This document shows positions 1-8,666 of a DNA stretch of 64,000 bases, one piece after another. How positions within the stretch are numbered: the stretch's first letter is position 1; the number at the start of each line of letters is the position of its first letter. This stretch comes from Nitrososphaeraceae archaeon. GTDB taxonomy: Archaea > Thermoproteota > Nitrososphaeria > Nitrososphaerales > Nitrososphaeraceae. Location of the stretch: the NCBI GenBank assembly GCA_009377575.1, contig WHTU01000006.1, positions 35,185-99,184 on the forward strand, in the 5' to 3' direction. The notes beneath the pieces were generated by a model, which made no database searches, was not told the DNA's origin, and saw nothing but the letters and a program-made list of their open reading frames with translations. Made by a program: the position numbers and the translations under genes.

Positions 1-1
1 A

Positions 2-1291
2 GGTTGGATTTGTGGTGACGCAGTCGGTAAGAAGCCTGTCGACTACATGAATAAGAATATAAATATCAGTTGGCAGTATCCTGAAATTGAGCATCCAGTA
101 AGAGGAGTTGTTGCTTATTCACCCGATCATGAAACGAAAATCTCCTTTGATGGAGAGGGATATATTTTAAACAGAAAGTTGCTGCCGCAGAAGCAAGCCA
201 GCGACGCCGTATCAAGAGGAGTTGATCTGAGAGGGAACATTGTGCTCAGAAATCTTGTTACTGATGGGAATATGGTAATTGGAGTTGAAGGCGACGACCT
301 GAAAGAGAGAGTCCCGTTCAGGAAGACCTCTTCAGTGGTTATCGATTGTACAGGAGTGACCTCGGTCCTGAGAACCAACTTGGCGGTTAATTCCTACATT
401 CAGAGAAAGATAGATAGAGATGATTTAGAGGCAACGGGCAGATACATATGTACATTTGATGTTGGCATCGATGACAAAACATATTTTGACCCAGAATATT
501 GCATAATCCATTTAGACCAAGACATTGCTCCTGGTGGTTATGCATGGGTATTCCCTAAGGGAAGTTCAAAGGCAAATATCGGCTTGGGAGTCCAGCAAAA
601 AGCATTAGATCAAAGAAATAAGAAAAGCGAGAATAAAGTCAATCTCAAGGCTTTGATAGACAATTATTTGAATTCAAATCCCGCCGTTCACAACCCTAGA
701 TTATCAGATGATGATCATGATAGCGGGAATTCGTGGGGCACCTGGCAGGTCTCAGTGCGCAGACAGAATGATTGCATGGTGGCAAGTGGGTATCTGCTGG
801 TAGGAGATTCCGCTTGGATGCCAAAACCCTTAGATGCGGGGGGAATCGGTCCTGCGATTATCGCAGCTACTCTAGCAGGAAAACATGCTGTGAATGCCAT
901 ACAACGAGGAGATGTATCTGAGGCTGGGCTATGGGAGTATAATAAGGACTTTATGGATGAATACGGGTACAAGACGGCTGGCCTTGAGGTGTTTAGACGT
1001 ATGTTACAAGGGCTTTCAAATGATCAGATTAATTATGGGATGAAGCATTTTATTTCAAGGTTCGATGTAGAGAAAATAACTAACGGCGAACATCCAGAGT
1101 TTGGACTCGTCGGTAAAATGGGAATCGTGTTTGCAAGCGTGATGAACCAAAAGCTGGCGTCTTCTTTGAAGAGGACAGCAGAAGTAAATGCGTTGCTTGT
1201 CAAACATTATAATGACTATCCCAGTAATCCAGACGGCTTTACCGAGTGGCAAAATGACCTGATGAGGATCATGGAAAATCCGCTAAAATGA
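2..1291 (+). CDS. Geranylgeranyl reductase family flavoprotein, 5' end outside window
   Basis: The frame is open from base 2 without a stop before the ATG at 47, reading GWICGDAVGKKPVDYM, so the gene begins upstream of the window and 47 is not its true start. About 430 residues are visible. The FAD-binding stretch GDSAWMPKPLDAGGIG lies near 805-850 and is typical of the geranylgeranyl reductase family, FAD enzymes that saturate isoprenoid chains of archaeal lipids (digeranylgeranylglycerophospholipid reductase) or other prenyl groups. The N-terminal Rossmann dinucleotide motif is not in view. A second, clearly different paralog lies at 4263-5462. The exact substrate cannot be told from sequence. 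Confidence 0.85.
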   Translation, partial: GWICGDAVGKKPVDYMNKNINISWQYPEIEHPVRGVVAYSPDHETKISFDGEGYILNRKLLPQKQASDAVSRGVDLRGNIVLRNLVTDGNMVIGVEGDDLKERVPFRKTSSVVIDCTGVTSVLRTNLAVNSYIQRKIDRDDLEATGRYICTFDVGIDDKTYFDPEYCIIHLDQDIAPGGYAWVFPKGSSKANIGLGVQQKALDQRNKKSENKVNLKALIDNYLNSNPAVHNPRLSDDDHDSGNSWGTWQVSVRRQNDCMVASGYLLVGDSAWMPKPLDAGGIGPAIIAATLAGKHAVNAIQRGDVSEAGLWEYNKDFMDEYGYKTAGLEVFRRMLQGLSNDQINYGMKHFISRFDVEKITNGEHPEFGLVGKMGIVFASVMNQKLASSLKRTAEVNALLVKHYNDYPSNPDGFTEWQNDLMRIMENPLK

Positions 1292-1346
1292 TTTGATGTC
1301 TATTGGATCTGTGATCAAAGAGATCTGTAGCTGAAAATGCGTATTT

Positions 1347-1985
1347 TTACTTTACAGATCCAAATCGCTTCTCCAGGATATCCATTTTTTTGATGAGCAA
1401 GTTCCTACTCGATTCCTCCGTGAGCGATGATCTCACATTTTCGATCAGTAGCTTGGCTACGTCTAACTTCCTTCTGATGCCTGGAACGATGTTGTCGTAA
1501 ACTGAAAATGGATAAATTGAACTGTATAGATCTTCCATCAAAGCAAATAAGCCCAATGCATCAGTAGTCCGTTCTGACCGCAAGTTGTCATAAATCATTC
1601 GCTTTATTTCACCTATAGAGTCTAATAGACCCAGAAGGTACGACGAGGTTGAAACATTGAGTTCCTCGATCCCAGCAAGGTGGGTCTTTTCATATACGCA
1701 TTTAAGTTGGTATGCCTCGACTAACTCTTGCTCAGCATTCAAAAGATATCGTTCAAGGTCACCTTTGACGTGTGTCCTGAGAGAACATAAATCTGCTTGA
1801 GCTTCATCAAGGAGTTTGGCGGCTTCCTCGCATCTCCCTCGATGTAATGCCATAATAGATTTGCTGCAATTTATGATCATGCCCCTTGTCCCTTTGATAA
1901 GGGTTTCCCGTCTGTGCTCGACATCATCAAGCTCTGATGAGATCTTTTTTAATGTAACCTTCACATTCTCAACTGTCATGGTCAT
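1347..1985 (-). CDS. Translin family protein
   Basis: A 212-residue, almost entirely helical protein. The pattern of charged helices, with an early RETLIKGTRGMI helix, HRGR near residue 50 and AEQELVEAYQLK in the middle, resembles archaeal translin-like proteins (COG2178), RNA/DNA-binding proteins that form octameric shells; in eukaryotes translin with TRAX makes the C3PO nuclease. Length fits the family (about 200 residues). I see no clear TRAX-type catalytic acidic cluster, so nuclease activity is not claimed. It is transcribed away from the UPF0147 gene at 2067, with about 80 bp between the starts. The ATG at 1985 is used; an in-frame ATG at 1979 is an alternative. Confidence 0.72.
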   Translation of the reverse strand: MTMTVENVKVTLKKISSELDDVEHRRETLIKGTRGMIINCSKSIMALHRGRCEEAAKLLDEAQADLCSLRTHVKGDLERYLLNAEQELVEAYQLKCVYEKTHLAGIEELNVSTSSYLLGLLDSIGEIKRMIYDNLRSERTTDALGLFALMEDLYSSIYPFSVYDNIVPGIRRKLDVAKLLIENVRSSLTEESSRNLLIKKMDILEKRFGSVK

Positions 1986-2066
1986 TATTTTTTAGTATAG
2001 GTTAAACAGCCTAATAATTCCTTACGGACTAAAGCAAATAATGGGGAACATTTTATTAGCCTGTAT

Positions 2067-2357
2067 ATGAGCGCACGTAAAAAAGAAGAGAAGGAAAAAG
2101 TTAACCACGAAAAACTGTCAAAAGCCATCTCGACTTTGGATACAATAATTAAGAATAGAGATATACAGAGGAATACTAGAAATCTCGTAAAAGACGTTTT
2201 AACAACGTTGAAAGAAGAAAAATCTGGTACTATCACAGTTAGGGCAGCTAATGCACTTAGTATGCTTGACGGCCTGACTCAAAATAGACAGATGGAATCT
2301 CATATAAGGACAATGCTCTGGCAAGTGGTCTCTACCTTGGAAAGCATCAGAGAATGA
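2067..2357 (+). CDS. UPF0147 family protein
   Basis: A 96-residue helical protein with a Lys/Glu-rich start and the conserved stretch VRAANALSMLD. This matches the archaeal UPF0147 family of small proteins without an assigned function. The conserved core starts about residue 15 and runs to the end, which is the usual family length. It is followed after about 70 bp by ctaB on the same strand, but nothing in the sequence links the two in function. The region in front of the ATG is AT-rich and shared with the divergent translin-like gene. Confidence 0.85.
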   Translation: MSARKKEEKEKVNHEKLSKAISTLDTIIKNRDIQRNTRNLVKDVLTTLKEEKSGTITVRAANALSMLDGLTQNRQMESHIRTMLWQVVSTLESIRE

Positions 2358-2427
2358 ACTAACAAAGGATTGCCGAGAGACCAGGAAGTCCTATGCTGGG
2401 GCCATTTCGAGTAGGCGAATGAGTTAA

Positions 2428-3354
2428 ATGGTAGAATGGGTGAGAGCTCACCTAAGGTTCAAAAATGTGGCTGTAAGAGAGTATGTGGAAGTATCAAAAC
2501 CCAGGATTGTAGTAGTTCTAATTATTACGGCAATAACCTCAATGCTGGCGGCGAGCAGATTCGATAATACTCCGGAGGTGGGTTGGGATATTTCAATGTG
2601 GAATCTCTTGTTCTTGATCATCTCTGGTACCTTAGCATCAGCGGGCTCTAGTGCTTTGAACCACTATTACGACAGAGATATTGACAAGGTCATGCAACGA
2701 ACATCTAAAAGGCCGATTCCTTCAGGTAGATTACCGCCTCAAAGGGTGCTATTTTACGGACTTCTGCTTTGTATGGTTTCTGTTGTTCTCGCGATCTTGA
2801 CATTAAATTTGGTGTCAGCAGGAATGATCGCTCTGGGAATATTCATTTATGTAGTCATTTATACAATTTGGCTCAAGCGGAACAATCCATCAAATATAGT
2901 AATTGGCGGTTTTGCAGGAAGTGCTGCTTCAATGGCAGGGTGGTCTGCTGCGACAGGTTCTATAGATCTGTTAGGATTTCTGGTAGGATTATTGGTATTT
3001 TTATGGACACCCGCACACTTTTGGTGTTTGGCCATCAAGGCTCGGGAAGAATATCTTACCGTAAATGTTCCAATGCTGCCTGTGTTGATTGGAAACCAGA
3101 AAACGGCAACATATATTTTTTACAATACTGCACTGTTATTACCTTACTCTTTATCTCTCTATTTCTTTGGACTTGGAGTATTGTATACAGTTATAGCATC
3201 TATTGCTGGTTCGCTGATGCTAATTTATCACTATAAACTGGTGAAAGAGCCAACCCCTGATTTCGCTTGGAAAGCTTACAAGGTCACTGCACCCTATTTA
3301 GTGGTAATATTTGTAGGTATTGCTTTGGATGCGCTCTTCTATGTGAGGTTCTGA
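2428..3354 (+). CDS. ctaB: Protoheme IX farnesyltransferase (heme O synthase)
   Basis: A 308-residue polytopic membrane protein of the UbiA prenyltransferase superfamily. It carries the diagnostic first Asp-rich motif NHYYDRDIDKVMQRTSKRPI near residues 80-99, followed by many hydrophobic helices and the second polar loop LAIKAREEYLTVNVPMLPV. The enzyme adds a farnesyl group to protoheme to give heme O, a precursor of heme A for terminal oxidases. It fits with the heme precursor operon at 51-58 kb in the same window, although later heme steps are not seen here. Length is typical. The ATG at 2428 precedes the first membrane segment by about 20 residues. Confidence 0.92.
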   Translation: MVEWVRAHLRFKNVAVREYVEVSKPRIVVVLIITAITSMLAASRFDNTPEVGWDISMWNLLFLIISGTLASAGSSALNHYYDRDIDKVMQRTSKRPIPSGRLPPQRVLFYGLLLCMVSVVLAILTLNLVSAGMIALGIFIYVVIYTIWLKRNNPSNIVIGGFAGSAASMAGWSAATGSIDLLGFLVGLLVFLWTPAHFWCLAIKAREEYLTVNVPMLPVLIGNQKTATYIFYNTALLLPYSLSLYFFGLGVLYTVIASIAGSLMLIYHYKLVKEPTPDFAWKAYKVTAPYLVVIFVGIALDALFYVRF

Positions 3355-3751
3355 TTCACAAACAATTCGCATCCAAAGACGCCCGAATTTGAACACTGAT
3401 ATCTTTTCTTTTTCGTCGCTTGGCTTGCTATCCTCCCTAATACTATGCTTCAAATTCATTACGCCTGATTAGTTGACTTGTTGGTGCAAAGCCATTTTGA
3501 AAACGTATATTCCAGGTTGGCTTGTCGTCTCGAATAAAGCTATCTTAGTAAGGTCGGAGATATGCAAAACTGAAACTATCCGCTGTCTCGTTCTTGGGAA
3601 ATAAGCTTACCCTCGCTAGTCCAACTCAATTTGAGGCATCTGCATTTTTGTGAGCTCTGCCGGAGATTTGATTCCGGGTCCGCTTCGATTTATTTTGATG
3701 GATTCCTAGTCAATACGCTGGTTTAATATGGGGGATTACTGAATGCAGGAT
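3355..3751. other. Intergenic region without a recognisable gene
   Basis: About 400 bases lie between ctaB and the aEF1B gene, which converge on it. I find no open frame of coding character and no tRNA fold. A short perfect inverted repeat (CCGGA and TCCGG around an 8-base loop, about 3660-3680) is the only structure noticed; it could end one of the two converging transcripts but is weak. Confidence 0.5.
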
Positions 3752-4033
3752 TTACTTTATCTGTACCGATCTTCTGCTCATGGCCACTACCTCAAATTGT
3801 CCAACGCCATGAGTACTCTCAAGAAAATGCTCCAGTTTATCCATCTGGCCCTCGCTATCATCCATGATGAAATCAATCAAAAGTGAGAATAATCCGAAGG
3901 CAACTGGCTCTTTAGTGACAGAATTCAATTCCATTCCCGACGGAATAGTATCTGAAAGCATTTTGGAAACTTCGTCTAGATTTGTTTCTGCATCGGAGGG
4001 CAAAATCTTAACACGGACAACTAGTCTCGACAT
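3752..4033 (-). CDS. ef1b: Translation elongation factor aEF1B (EF-1 beta)
   Basis: A 93-residue protein with the compact alpha-beta fold pattern of the archaeal EF-1 beta guanine-exchange domain: VVRVKILPSDAETNLDEV at the start, a central EPVAFGLFSLLIDFIM strand-helix, and GVGQFEVVAMSR near the end. It catalyses GDP/GTP exchange on aEF1A. Length is exactly that of archaeal homologs (about 88-93). It follows the Zn-ribbon gene at 4040-4219 with a 6-bp gap, a pairing common in archaea, so the two are probably one transcript. Confidence 0.92.
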   Translation of the reverse strand: MSRLVVRVKILPSDAETNLDEVSKMLSDTIPSGMELNSVTKEPVAFGLFSLLIDFIMDDSEGQMDKLEHFLESTHGVGQFEVVAMSRRSVQIK

Positions 4034-4039
4034 TTCTAA

Positions 4040-4219
4040 TCAAGGTCCTTCGAATCCGCATCCTACGCACTTGTATATCCTTGCGAATTCTCTACAGCTC
4101 TCGCATCTCCAAACTAGTACATAACCACAACTGGGGCAATAAAACTTAACGCACTCATCATTTGGCATAATGGGGCGACCACATGATGTGCATACGGGCA
4201 ATTGTAATGAAGTTGGCAT
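4040..4219 (-). CDS. Small zinc-ribbon protein (DUF1610-like)
   Basis: A 59-residue frame read directly from the DNA, too short for a 60-codon cutoff. It starts with ATG at 4219 and stops at 4040-4042. Four CxxC knuckles are visible: VCTSCGRP, FYCPSCGY, WRCESCRE and KCVGCGFEGP, giving two Zn ribbons. This is the architecture of the archaeal 'Zn-ribbon RNA-binding' proteins encoded next to EF-1 beta. The 6-bp gap to the aEF1B start makes an operon very likely. A role in translation or RNA binding is inferred from context only. Confidence 0.9.
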   Translation of the reverse strand: MPTSLQLPVCTSCGRPIMPNDECVKFYCPSCGYVLVWRCESCREFARIYKCVGCGFEGP

Positions 4220-4262
4220 TGATATTCTCTAGTATGGTTTCACCACGGGATTTATACCTTGC

Positions 4263-5462
4263 TCATTGTGCCTTCCTTAATTTGCTTTCAAGTAGACCCT
4301 TAACTATCCTGGAGGTAGACTTTGCATTAAGAATCAATGAAAGAGGAGCTGAATGAAAGTCGAATTCCGCGTTCTGAGAGATTCGCGATAAAGTTGATTG
4401 GGAGACGGTGGAAAATATTTCATCAAGAGCCTTGTTATCCAAGTGTTCGAATACCTTCCGAGCCAGCATCAACTTTTTGAATTCGAACCCAAATAGGGAG
4501 TGCCATTCGTTAGGGTAATTGCCGAGAAACGAGTCATCTCCTGCCTCAATCGCGTTTACGATTGCCCTGCCAGCAAGAAGACCTCCCATTCCTGAACTTA
4601 AAATGCCCCCTGCAGTTGTTGGCTTTGTTTGGCCAGCAGCATCCCCGACGATCAAGGACCTATGTCCGTCGATAAAATTTCTTATAGGTCCAGATATGTA
4701 AATAGGAGCATATATCTTTCTGGATATCGAATATGACGAACCTTTCGATTCAAGAAACGAATTAATGGAATTTACTATATTGATGTCTTTACCTGCTACA
4801 CCTATTTTCGCCTTGTTCTCTCCTAACGGAATTATCCAAGCGAAAAAACCTGGATATTTGTCTGAATCAAAGTACAGCTCAACGGTATCAGGGTCGATCC
4901 AAGGGGCGAATACTTCGTACTGTCCTGACGGCAATATTCCAGTTCGATGCCTACTTATCAGCGATGACAAGCCTCTGGCATCCACAAAATACTTGCAGTA
5001 CACTGTTCCTTCCACGGTGTGTACACCGAAAGTGTAACCATCTTCGAAGTTATTATCTCGTGTTTCGCCTGGCTTGGGACCAACCGAGACGGTCTTCATA
5101 GAACACATCGTTGCTATTTCGACGCCAAGCTTCTGAGCTTGAAAAGCGATTTGCTTATCCAATTCCCTCCTATCGATGGCTACCACATCCTGGAGTCGTG
5201 CATCAACTACAAAAGAAGCGGATTTCGAATAAATTTTGGCTCGAGTAATATAGTTTCTAAATGACCTGGACGAAGGGACTATACCTAGCTTTCGTAACCC
5301 GCTAAGGCTCACTAAACCTCCGCAGTGTTCAGGAGTGCCGATTTCGTGGTCAGCTTCGATGACCTTAACTGAAATCGACGACCTTGAACCTATTTCTCGA
5401 GCTGTCAATAGTCCTGAAAGACTTCCTCCTACTACTACTACGTCATACTTGGTTCGGTTCAA
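4263..5462 (-). CDS. Geranylgeranyl reductase family protein (FAD-dependent)
   Basis: A 399-residue flavoprotein. It begins with an N-terminal Rossmann motif VVVVGGSLSGLLTAREI (residues 8-24) and the family signature GTPEHCGGLVS near residues 42-52. The second FAD motif IVGDAAGQTKPTTAGGI lies near 270-286. This matches the archaeal geranylgeranyl reductase family; the preferred reading is a digeranylgeranylglycerophospholipid reductase or a prenyl reductase. The start is a TTG at 5462; no ATG is better placed relative to the Rossmann strand. It is divergent from pth2, with about 60 bp between the starts. Confidence 0.85.
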   Translation of the reverse strand: MNRTKYDVVVVGGSLSGLLTAREIGSRSSISVKVIEADHEIGTPEHCGGLVSLSGLRKLGIVPSSRSFRNYITRAKIYSKSASFVVDARLQDVVAIDRRELDKQIAFQAQKLGVEIATMCSMKTVSVGPKPGETRDNNFEDGYTFGVHTVEGTVYCKYFVDARGLSSLISRHRTGILPSGQYEVFAPWIDPDTVELYFDSDKYPGFFAWIIPLGENKAKIGVAGKDINIVNSINSFLESKGSSYSISRKIYAPIYISGPIRNFIDGHRSLIVGDAAGQTKPTTAGGILSSGMGGLLAGRAIVNAIEAGDDSFLGNYPNEWHSLFGFEFKKLMLARKVFEHLDNKALDEIFSTVSQSTLSRISQNAEFDFHSAPLSLILNAKSTSRIVKGLLESKLRKAQ

Positions 5463-5521
5463 TACCTCGTATTGGAAATAAATATCTCGATTTATTAATC
5501 AAGCTAAGGTCGTACGAATAA

Positions 5522-5875
5522 TTGGAATTTAAACAGGTAATAGTAGTAAGAAAGGAGCTTCGAATGGGCATCGGGAAGCTATCTGCCCAAGTTGCTCATG
5601 CAGCTGTGTCTGGAGCAGAGCAAGTAATGACGAGCAATCCTGCATGGTTTATGAAATGGTTCAACTCCGGTCAGGCAAAAATCGTTGTCAAAGTTCATTC
5701 TCTTGAGGATCTACACAACATTAAGAGGAAGGCACAAATTTCAGGTCTTCCAGTGGTTCAGGTACAAGATAGCGGATTAACTCAAATCCCCACCGGAACC
5801 ATAACATGCCTGGGAATCGGACCAGCACCATCGACAATGATTGATAGAATAACAAAGGACTTGAAACTATTATAG
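5522..5875 (+). CDS. pth2: Peptidyl-tRNA hydrolase, archaeal/eukaryotic type
   Basis: A 117-residue protein with the full Pth2 pattern: KQVIVVRKELRMGIGKLSAQ at the N-terminus, AHAAVSG, the Lys of IVVKVHSLEDL, and QVQDSGLTQIPTGTITCLGIG at the C-terminus. The enzyme frees tRNA from peptidyl-tRNA that has dropped off the ribosome. Length is standard. The start is TTG at 5522; the next Met (residue 15) falls after the first conserved strand and cannot be the start. It is divergent from the reductase at 4263-5462. Confidence 0.95.
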   Translation: MEFKQVIVVRKELRMGIGKLSAQVAHAAVSGAEQVMTSNPAWFMKWFNSGQAKIVVKVHSLEDLHNIKRKAQISGLPVVQVQDSGLTQIPTGTITCLGIGPAPSTMIDRITKDLKLL

Positions 5876-6004
5876 GAAGGATATCCCCGGATACAATGAT
5901 TTGGATCGAAATTGTTACTCATCCAATGAAGCATGATCCACCTGTATATCCTGTGTATCATGACCTAAGATGATCTACATGACTCAGATAGTAATTGTCG
6001 TATG

Positions 6005-6013
6005 TTTTTTTTT
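6005..6013 (+). terminator. Possible poly-T terminator
   Basis: A run of nine T on the plus strand between pth2 (ending at 5875) and the convergent hypothetical gene (ending at 6048). Archaeal polymerase ends transcripts at oligo-T without needing a hairpin, so this could end the pth2 transcript. It is supported only by the run itself. Confidence 0.3.
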
Positions 6014-6047
6014 GTTGTTTGGAAGATGCGAACGCATAATATTAAGA

Positions 6048-6542
6048 TTACATATCGGCTAATTTTCTAATTCGCGTTATCCATGATGAATCGTCATCAT
6101 TCTCGATATTCCATCTGTTATTTTCAGGTAGATACTTTCCTCGTCCGCTGTGATCAAAGGCATTGTGAATTTTGTTTTTCTCAGCTGTCTTATTAATAGA
6201 ATTTTTGTCACCGCTCGTAGAACTTGACATCTTATTGACTGACTCACCCGAATTGGATGAGCCTTCAATAGATAATGAATCAGATGTTTTTACCCTTAAT
6301 TCCTCGTAGTCAGGGGTAGGAGTCGCATCTATTTGGTTGAAGCTTGTGCGAACATCAAAATGTGGGCCTAAACGGTTTGCAGGAGAATCTGAAAAACTCT
6401 CTTTAAGCAATTCCATTTTGCCTGTCAATTGGCCCTTTCCAAATTCAGAAAAACCATGCTCCTGGAGGAATGGCATGTATTTCATCATTATACTGAAATC
6501 TACAAGTCTCTTACTCACTTCTTCTGACGTGAAAGCGCTCAT
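6048..6542 (-). CDS. Hypothetical protein, Ser/Asn-rich
   Basis: A 164-residue protein of unknown function. The first 60 residues are ordered-looking and helical, with the hydrophobic stretch FSIMMKYMPFLQEHGF. Residues about 80-135 are Ser/Asn/Lys-rich and probably disordered. The C-terminus ends with a Trp-containing short helix, SSWITRIRKLADM. There is no signal peptide, membrane segment or known motif. The ATG at 6542 is clear. It is convergent with pth2. The two ends looking structured around a disordered middle suggests a linker-type small protein, but I do not recognise the family. Confidence 0.65.
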   Translation of the reverse strand: MSAFTSEEVSKRLVDFSIMMKYMPFLQEHGFSEFGKGQLTGKMELLKESFSDSPANRLGPHFDVRTSFNQIDATPTPDYEELRVKTSDSLSIEGSSNSGESVNKMSSSTSGDKNSINKTAEKNKIHNAFDHSGRGKYLPENNRWNIENDDDSSWITRIRKLADM

Positions 6543-6932
6543 TAAACTATGAGCCTATGCAGCAACTTAAATATCCTAAAGTTCATTGTAGTTGTTAAGC
6601 AGAAGCAATAAAGCTGATACCGTTCCATATTGCCACCTGAATTACGGTTCGGAAACGACTTGGGGTTTTGGTTATCCTCCTCGTGATATAGACAGCCCTC
6701 TTTCTAAGATAGACTACTAACAGTGGCGCAAGACAAGGGAAACTAATTCACTTGCTGCAGAAAAAATTTTGTATCTAATAATTGTTTGAAATTCAGAAAA
6801 TAAGAGCACAAACAGCAAATATTTCGTCATTTCGCAGGAAAAACCAGACCATGCACGCCGTTTTACCGCGCAGTGTCAACAGGCATCTTCGATGGATTTA
6901 TTAACATGACACCGTGCTAGTCAGTAGAATCC
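6543..6932. other. Divergent intergenic region, no gene recognised
   Basis: About 390 AT-rich bases between two divergent genes (hypothetical at 6048-6542 and the fumarase/aspartase homolog at 6933). It must contain both promoters. I see no tRNA, no protein-like frame and no obvious repeat. Confidence 0.5.
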
Positions 6933-8330
6933 ATGTCTACCTTTCGAATTGACAAGGACTCTTTGGGAGAGCTTAAAGTCCCTTATGATGCCTACTATGG
7001 CCCGTTTACCGTAAGAGCTAGCAATCAATATAGTATTACTGGGCAAAGATCACATCCAGATCTAATTAGAGCATATGCAATGATCAAGAAGTGTGCGGCT
7101 CTCTCCAATTGTGAACTAGGAACTCTTCCAATACAAATTTCTAATGCAATAGAAAAGGCTTGCGACAAGTTACTTTCAGGTGAGTTCTTAGATCAGATAA
7201 TCATTGAGCCAATTAATTCAGGTGCCGGAACAGCCTTTAATATGAATATCAATGAGGTGATCGCTAATATAGCGCTAGTAATGATTGGTGAGGAAAAGGG
7301 GAACTACGAGATAATTAATCCCAATGATCATGTGAACATGTCTCAGTCAAGTAACGACACTTTCCCCACCGCTATGCATCTGGCTATACTACTGGGTCTG
7401 AAAAATTTTCTGCAGGCGATCGAAGGCTTAATCAAATCCCTAAAGGACAAGAGTGTAGAATTCAGGGACGCGATGAAGATCGGGAGAACGCATCTGATGG
7501 ATGCATTACCTATCACGCTTGGGGATGAATTTAGCGGGTATCATTATTCAATTGAAATTGCAAGACAGAAGATAGTGCAAGCGACAGAAAACCTGTACGC
7601 TGTTGCCTTGGGAGGTACCGCTGTGGGGAGTGGTGCAAATTCACCGCCTGGTTACCGTGAAGTATCAATCCGCCATCTTAGAGACATATCTCAGTTGAAT
7701 ATAACATCCTCTGAAAATCTTTACTTCGCACTCCAGAGTCGATTTGACGTCACATGTTATTCCTCGTCAATCAGAAACCTCGCGGTAGAACTAATCAAGC
7801 TAGCGAATGATCTCAGGCTCATGGCGTCAGGACCTACCGCCGGCCTCGCGGAAATAGTAATTCCAGCAGTGCATGCAGGTTCTTCAATAATGCCAGGCAA
7901 AATTAACCCATCTTTAGCAGAATGTCTCAACATGATTTGCTTTAATGTTATTGGAAATGATGTGGCCGTAGCGATGGCATCACAAGCGGGTCAATTTGAG
8001 TTGAATGTAATGCTTCCAGGGATGCTAAAATGGATTCTAGAATCTATGGATATGCTTACGAACTTTCTACCAGTATTTACAGCTAATTTTCTGAGCGGGA
8101 TTCAAGCAAATGTAGATAAGCTTTCTGGATATGTCTATAGGAGCCCTGTACTTGTGACAGTTCTAAACCCTTACATAGGCTATGTGAAGGCTTCCGAAAT
8201 TTACAAAAAAGCTTTGGAAACTAACAGAAATGTCAGGGACATAGTAGTAGAAGAAGGTTTAATGAATGCGGATGACGTAGAAAAAGTGTTTTCACGTTCA
8301 AATCTGATGGGAAAAACAGAGAAAGTATAG
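6933..8330 (+). CDS. fumC: Class II fumarase/aspartase superfamily lyase, probably fumarate hydratase
   Basis: A 465-residue protein with the superfamily signature GSSIMPGKINPS at residues 316-327, the mobile loop holding the catalytic Ser. Other conserved blocks are GRTHLMDALPITLG and PNDHVNMSQSSNDTFPTAMH. QSSNDxFPTAMH is the fumarase form, whereas aspartases usually have QSTND, so fumarase is favoured; GSGANSPPGY replaces the usual GTGLNxHPxF, which leaves some doubt about substrate. Fumarase would serve the oxidative/reductive TCA steps and the succinate side of the 3HP/4HB cycle. Length is standard (about 460). The ATG at 6933 is preceded by an AT-rich region. Confidence 0.82.
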   Translation: MSTFRIDKDSLGELKVPYDAYYGPFTVRASNQYSITGQRSHPDLIRAYAMIKKCAALSNCELGTLPIQISNAIEKACDKLLSGEFLDQIIIEPINSGAGTAFNMNINEVIANIALVMIGEEKGNYEIINPNDHVNMSQSSNDTFPTAMHLAILLGLKNFLQAIEGLIKSLKDKSVEFRDAMKIGRTHLMDALPITLGDEFSGYHYSIEIARQKIVQATENLYAVALGGTAVGSGANSPPGYREVSIRHLRDISQLNITSSENLYFALQSRFDVTCYSSSIRNLAVELIKLANDLRLMASGPTAGLAEIVIPAVHAGSSIMPGKINPSLAECLNMICFNVIGNDVAVAMASQAGQFELNVMLPGMLKWILESMDMLTNFLPVFTANFLSGIQANVDKLSGYVYRSPVLVTVLNPYIGYVKASEIYKKALETNRNVRDIVVEEGLMNADDVEKVFSRSNLMGKTEKV

Positions 8331-8381
8331 TTGCCTATCAAAGTTATGGGTGTCACACGAAGTAGGAGGTAGCGTCGGTCT

Positions 8382-8654
8382 TCATCTCGAAGTTATCGTG
8401 TTTGTTATTTCTACGACTTCGTTTAAGCCATTATATATTTGTAAAAATTTCTTACCCTTATCTGTAATCTTATATTTTCTTTGATTGTCCAGAAACTCAA
8501 TCAGGCCATTTACCAATAAAAGAGTTAAATAATCTTTAAGATGGTGATACGACAAAAAGGACCGGTACATGATCTTTTTTTGAGATGCACCACTTTCATC
8601 TGACGAGTTCCGGAGAATGAGCGCAATAATTTCTAGCCTATTTCTATGCTTCAT
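8382..8654 (-). CDS. Winged-helix DNA-binding protein (ArnR1-like)
   Basis: A 90-residue protein from the ATG at 8654 (a GTG at 8666 would add four residues). It shows a single winged helix: RNRLEIIALILRNS as helix 1, a Q-K-K-I-M/F turn into the recognition helix with HHLKDYLTLLLVNGLI, and the wing-strand pair KYKITDKGKKFLQ. This matches the very abundant archaeal ArnR1-like winged-helix regulators of about 90-100 residues. Target genes are unknown; the downstream flank (fumarase homolog) converges on it, so it is unlikely to be in an operon. Confidence 0.8.
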   Translation of the reverse strand: MKHRNRLEIIALILRNSSDESGASQKKIMYRSFLSYHHLKDYLTLLLVNGLIEFLDNQRKYKITDKGKKFLQIYNGLNEVVEITNTITSR

Positions 8655-8666
8655 CAATTGGATCAC

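Noticed and set aside
2769..3236. 155-codon frame in ctaB
   Set aside because: Overlaps the clear CtaB frame; composition is that of a shifted reading frame.
6933..8330. Calling the lyase an aspartase
   Set aside because: QSSNDxFPTAMH is the fumarase version; aspartase remains possible but less likely.
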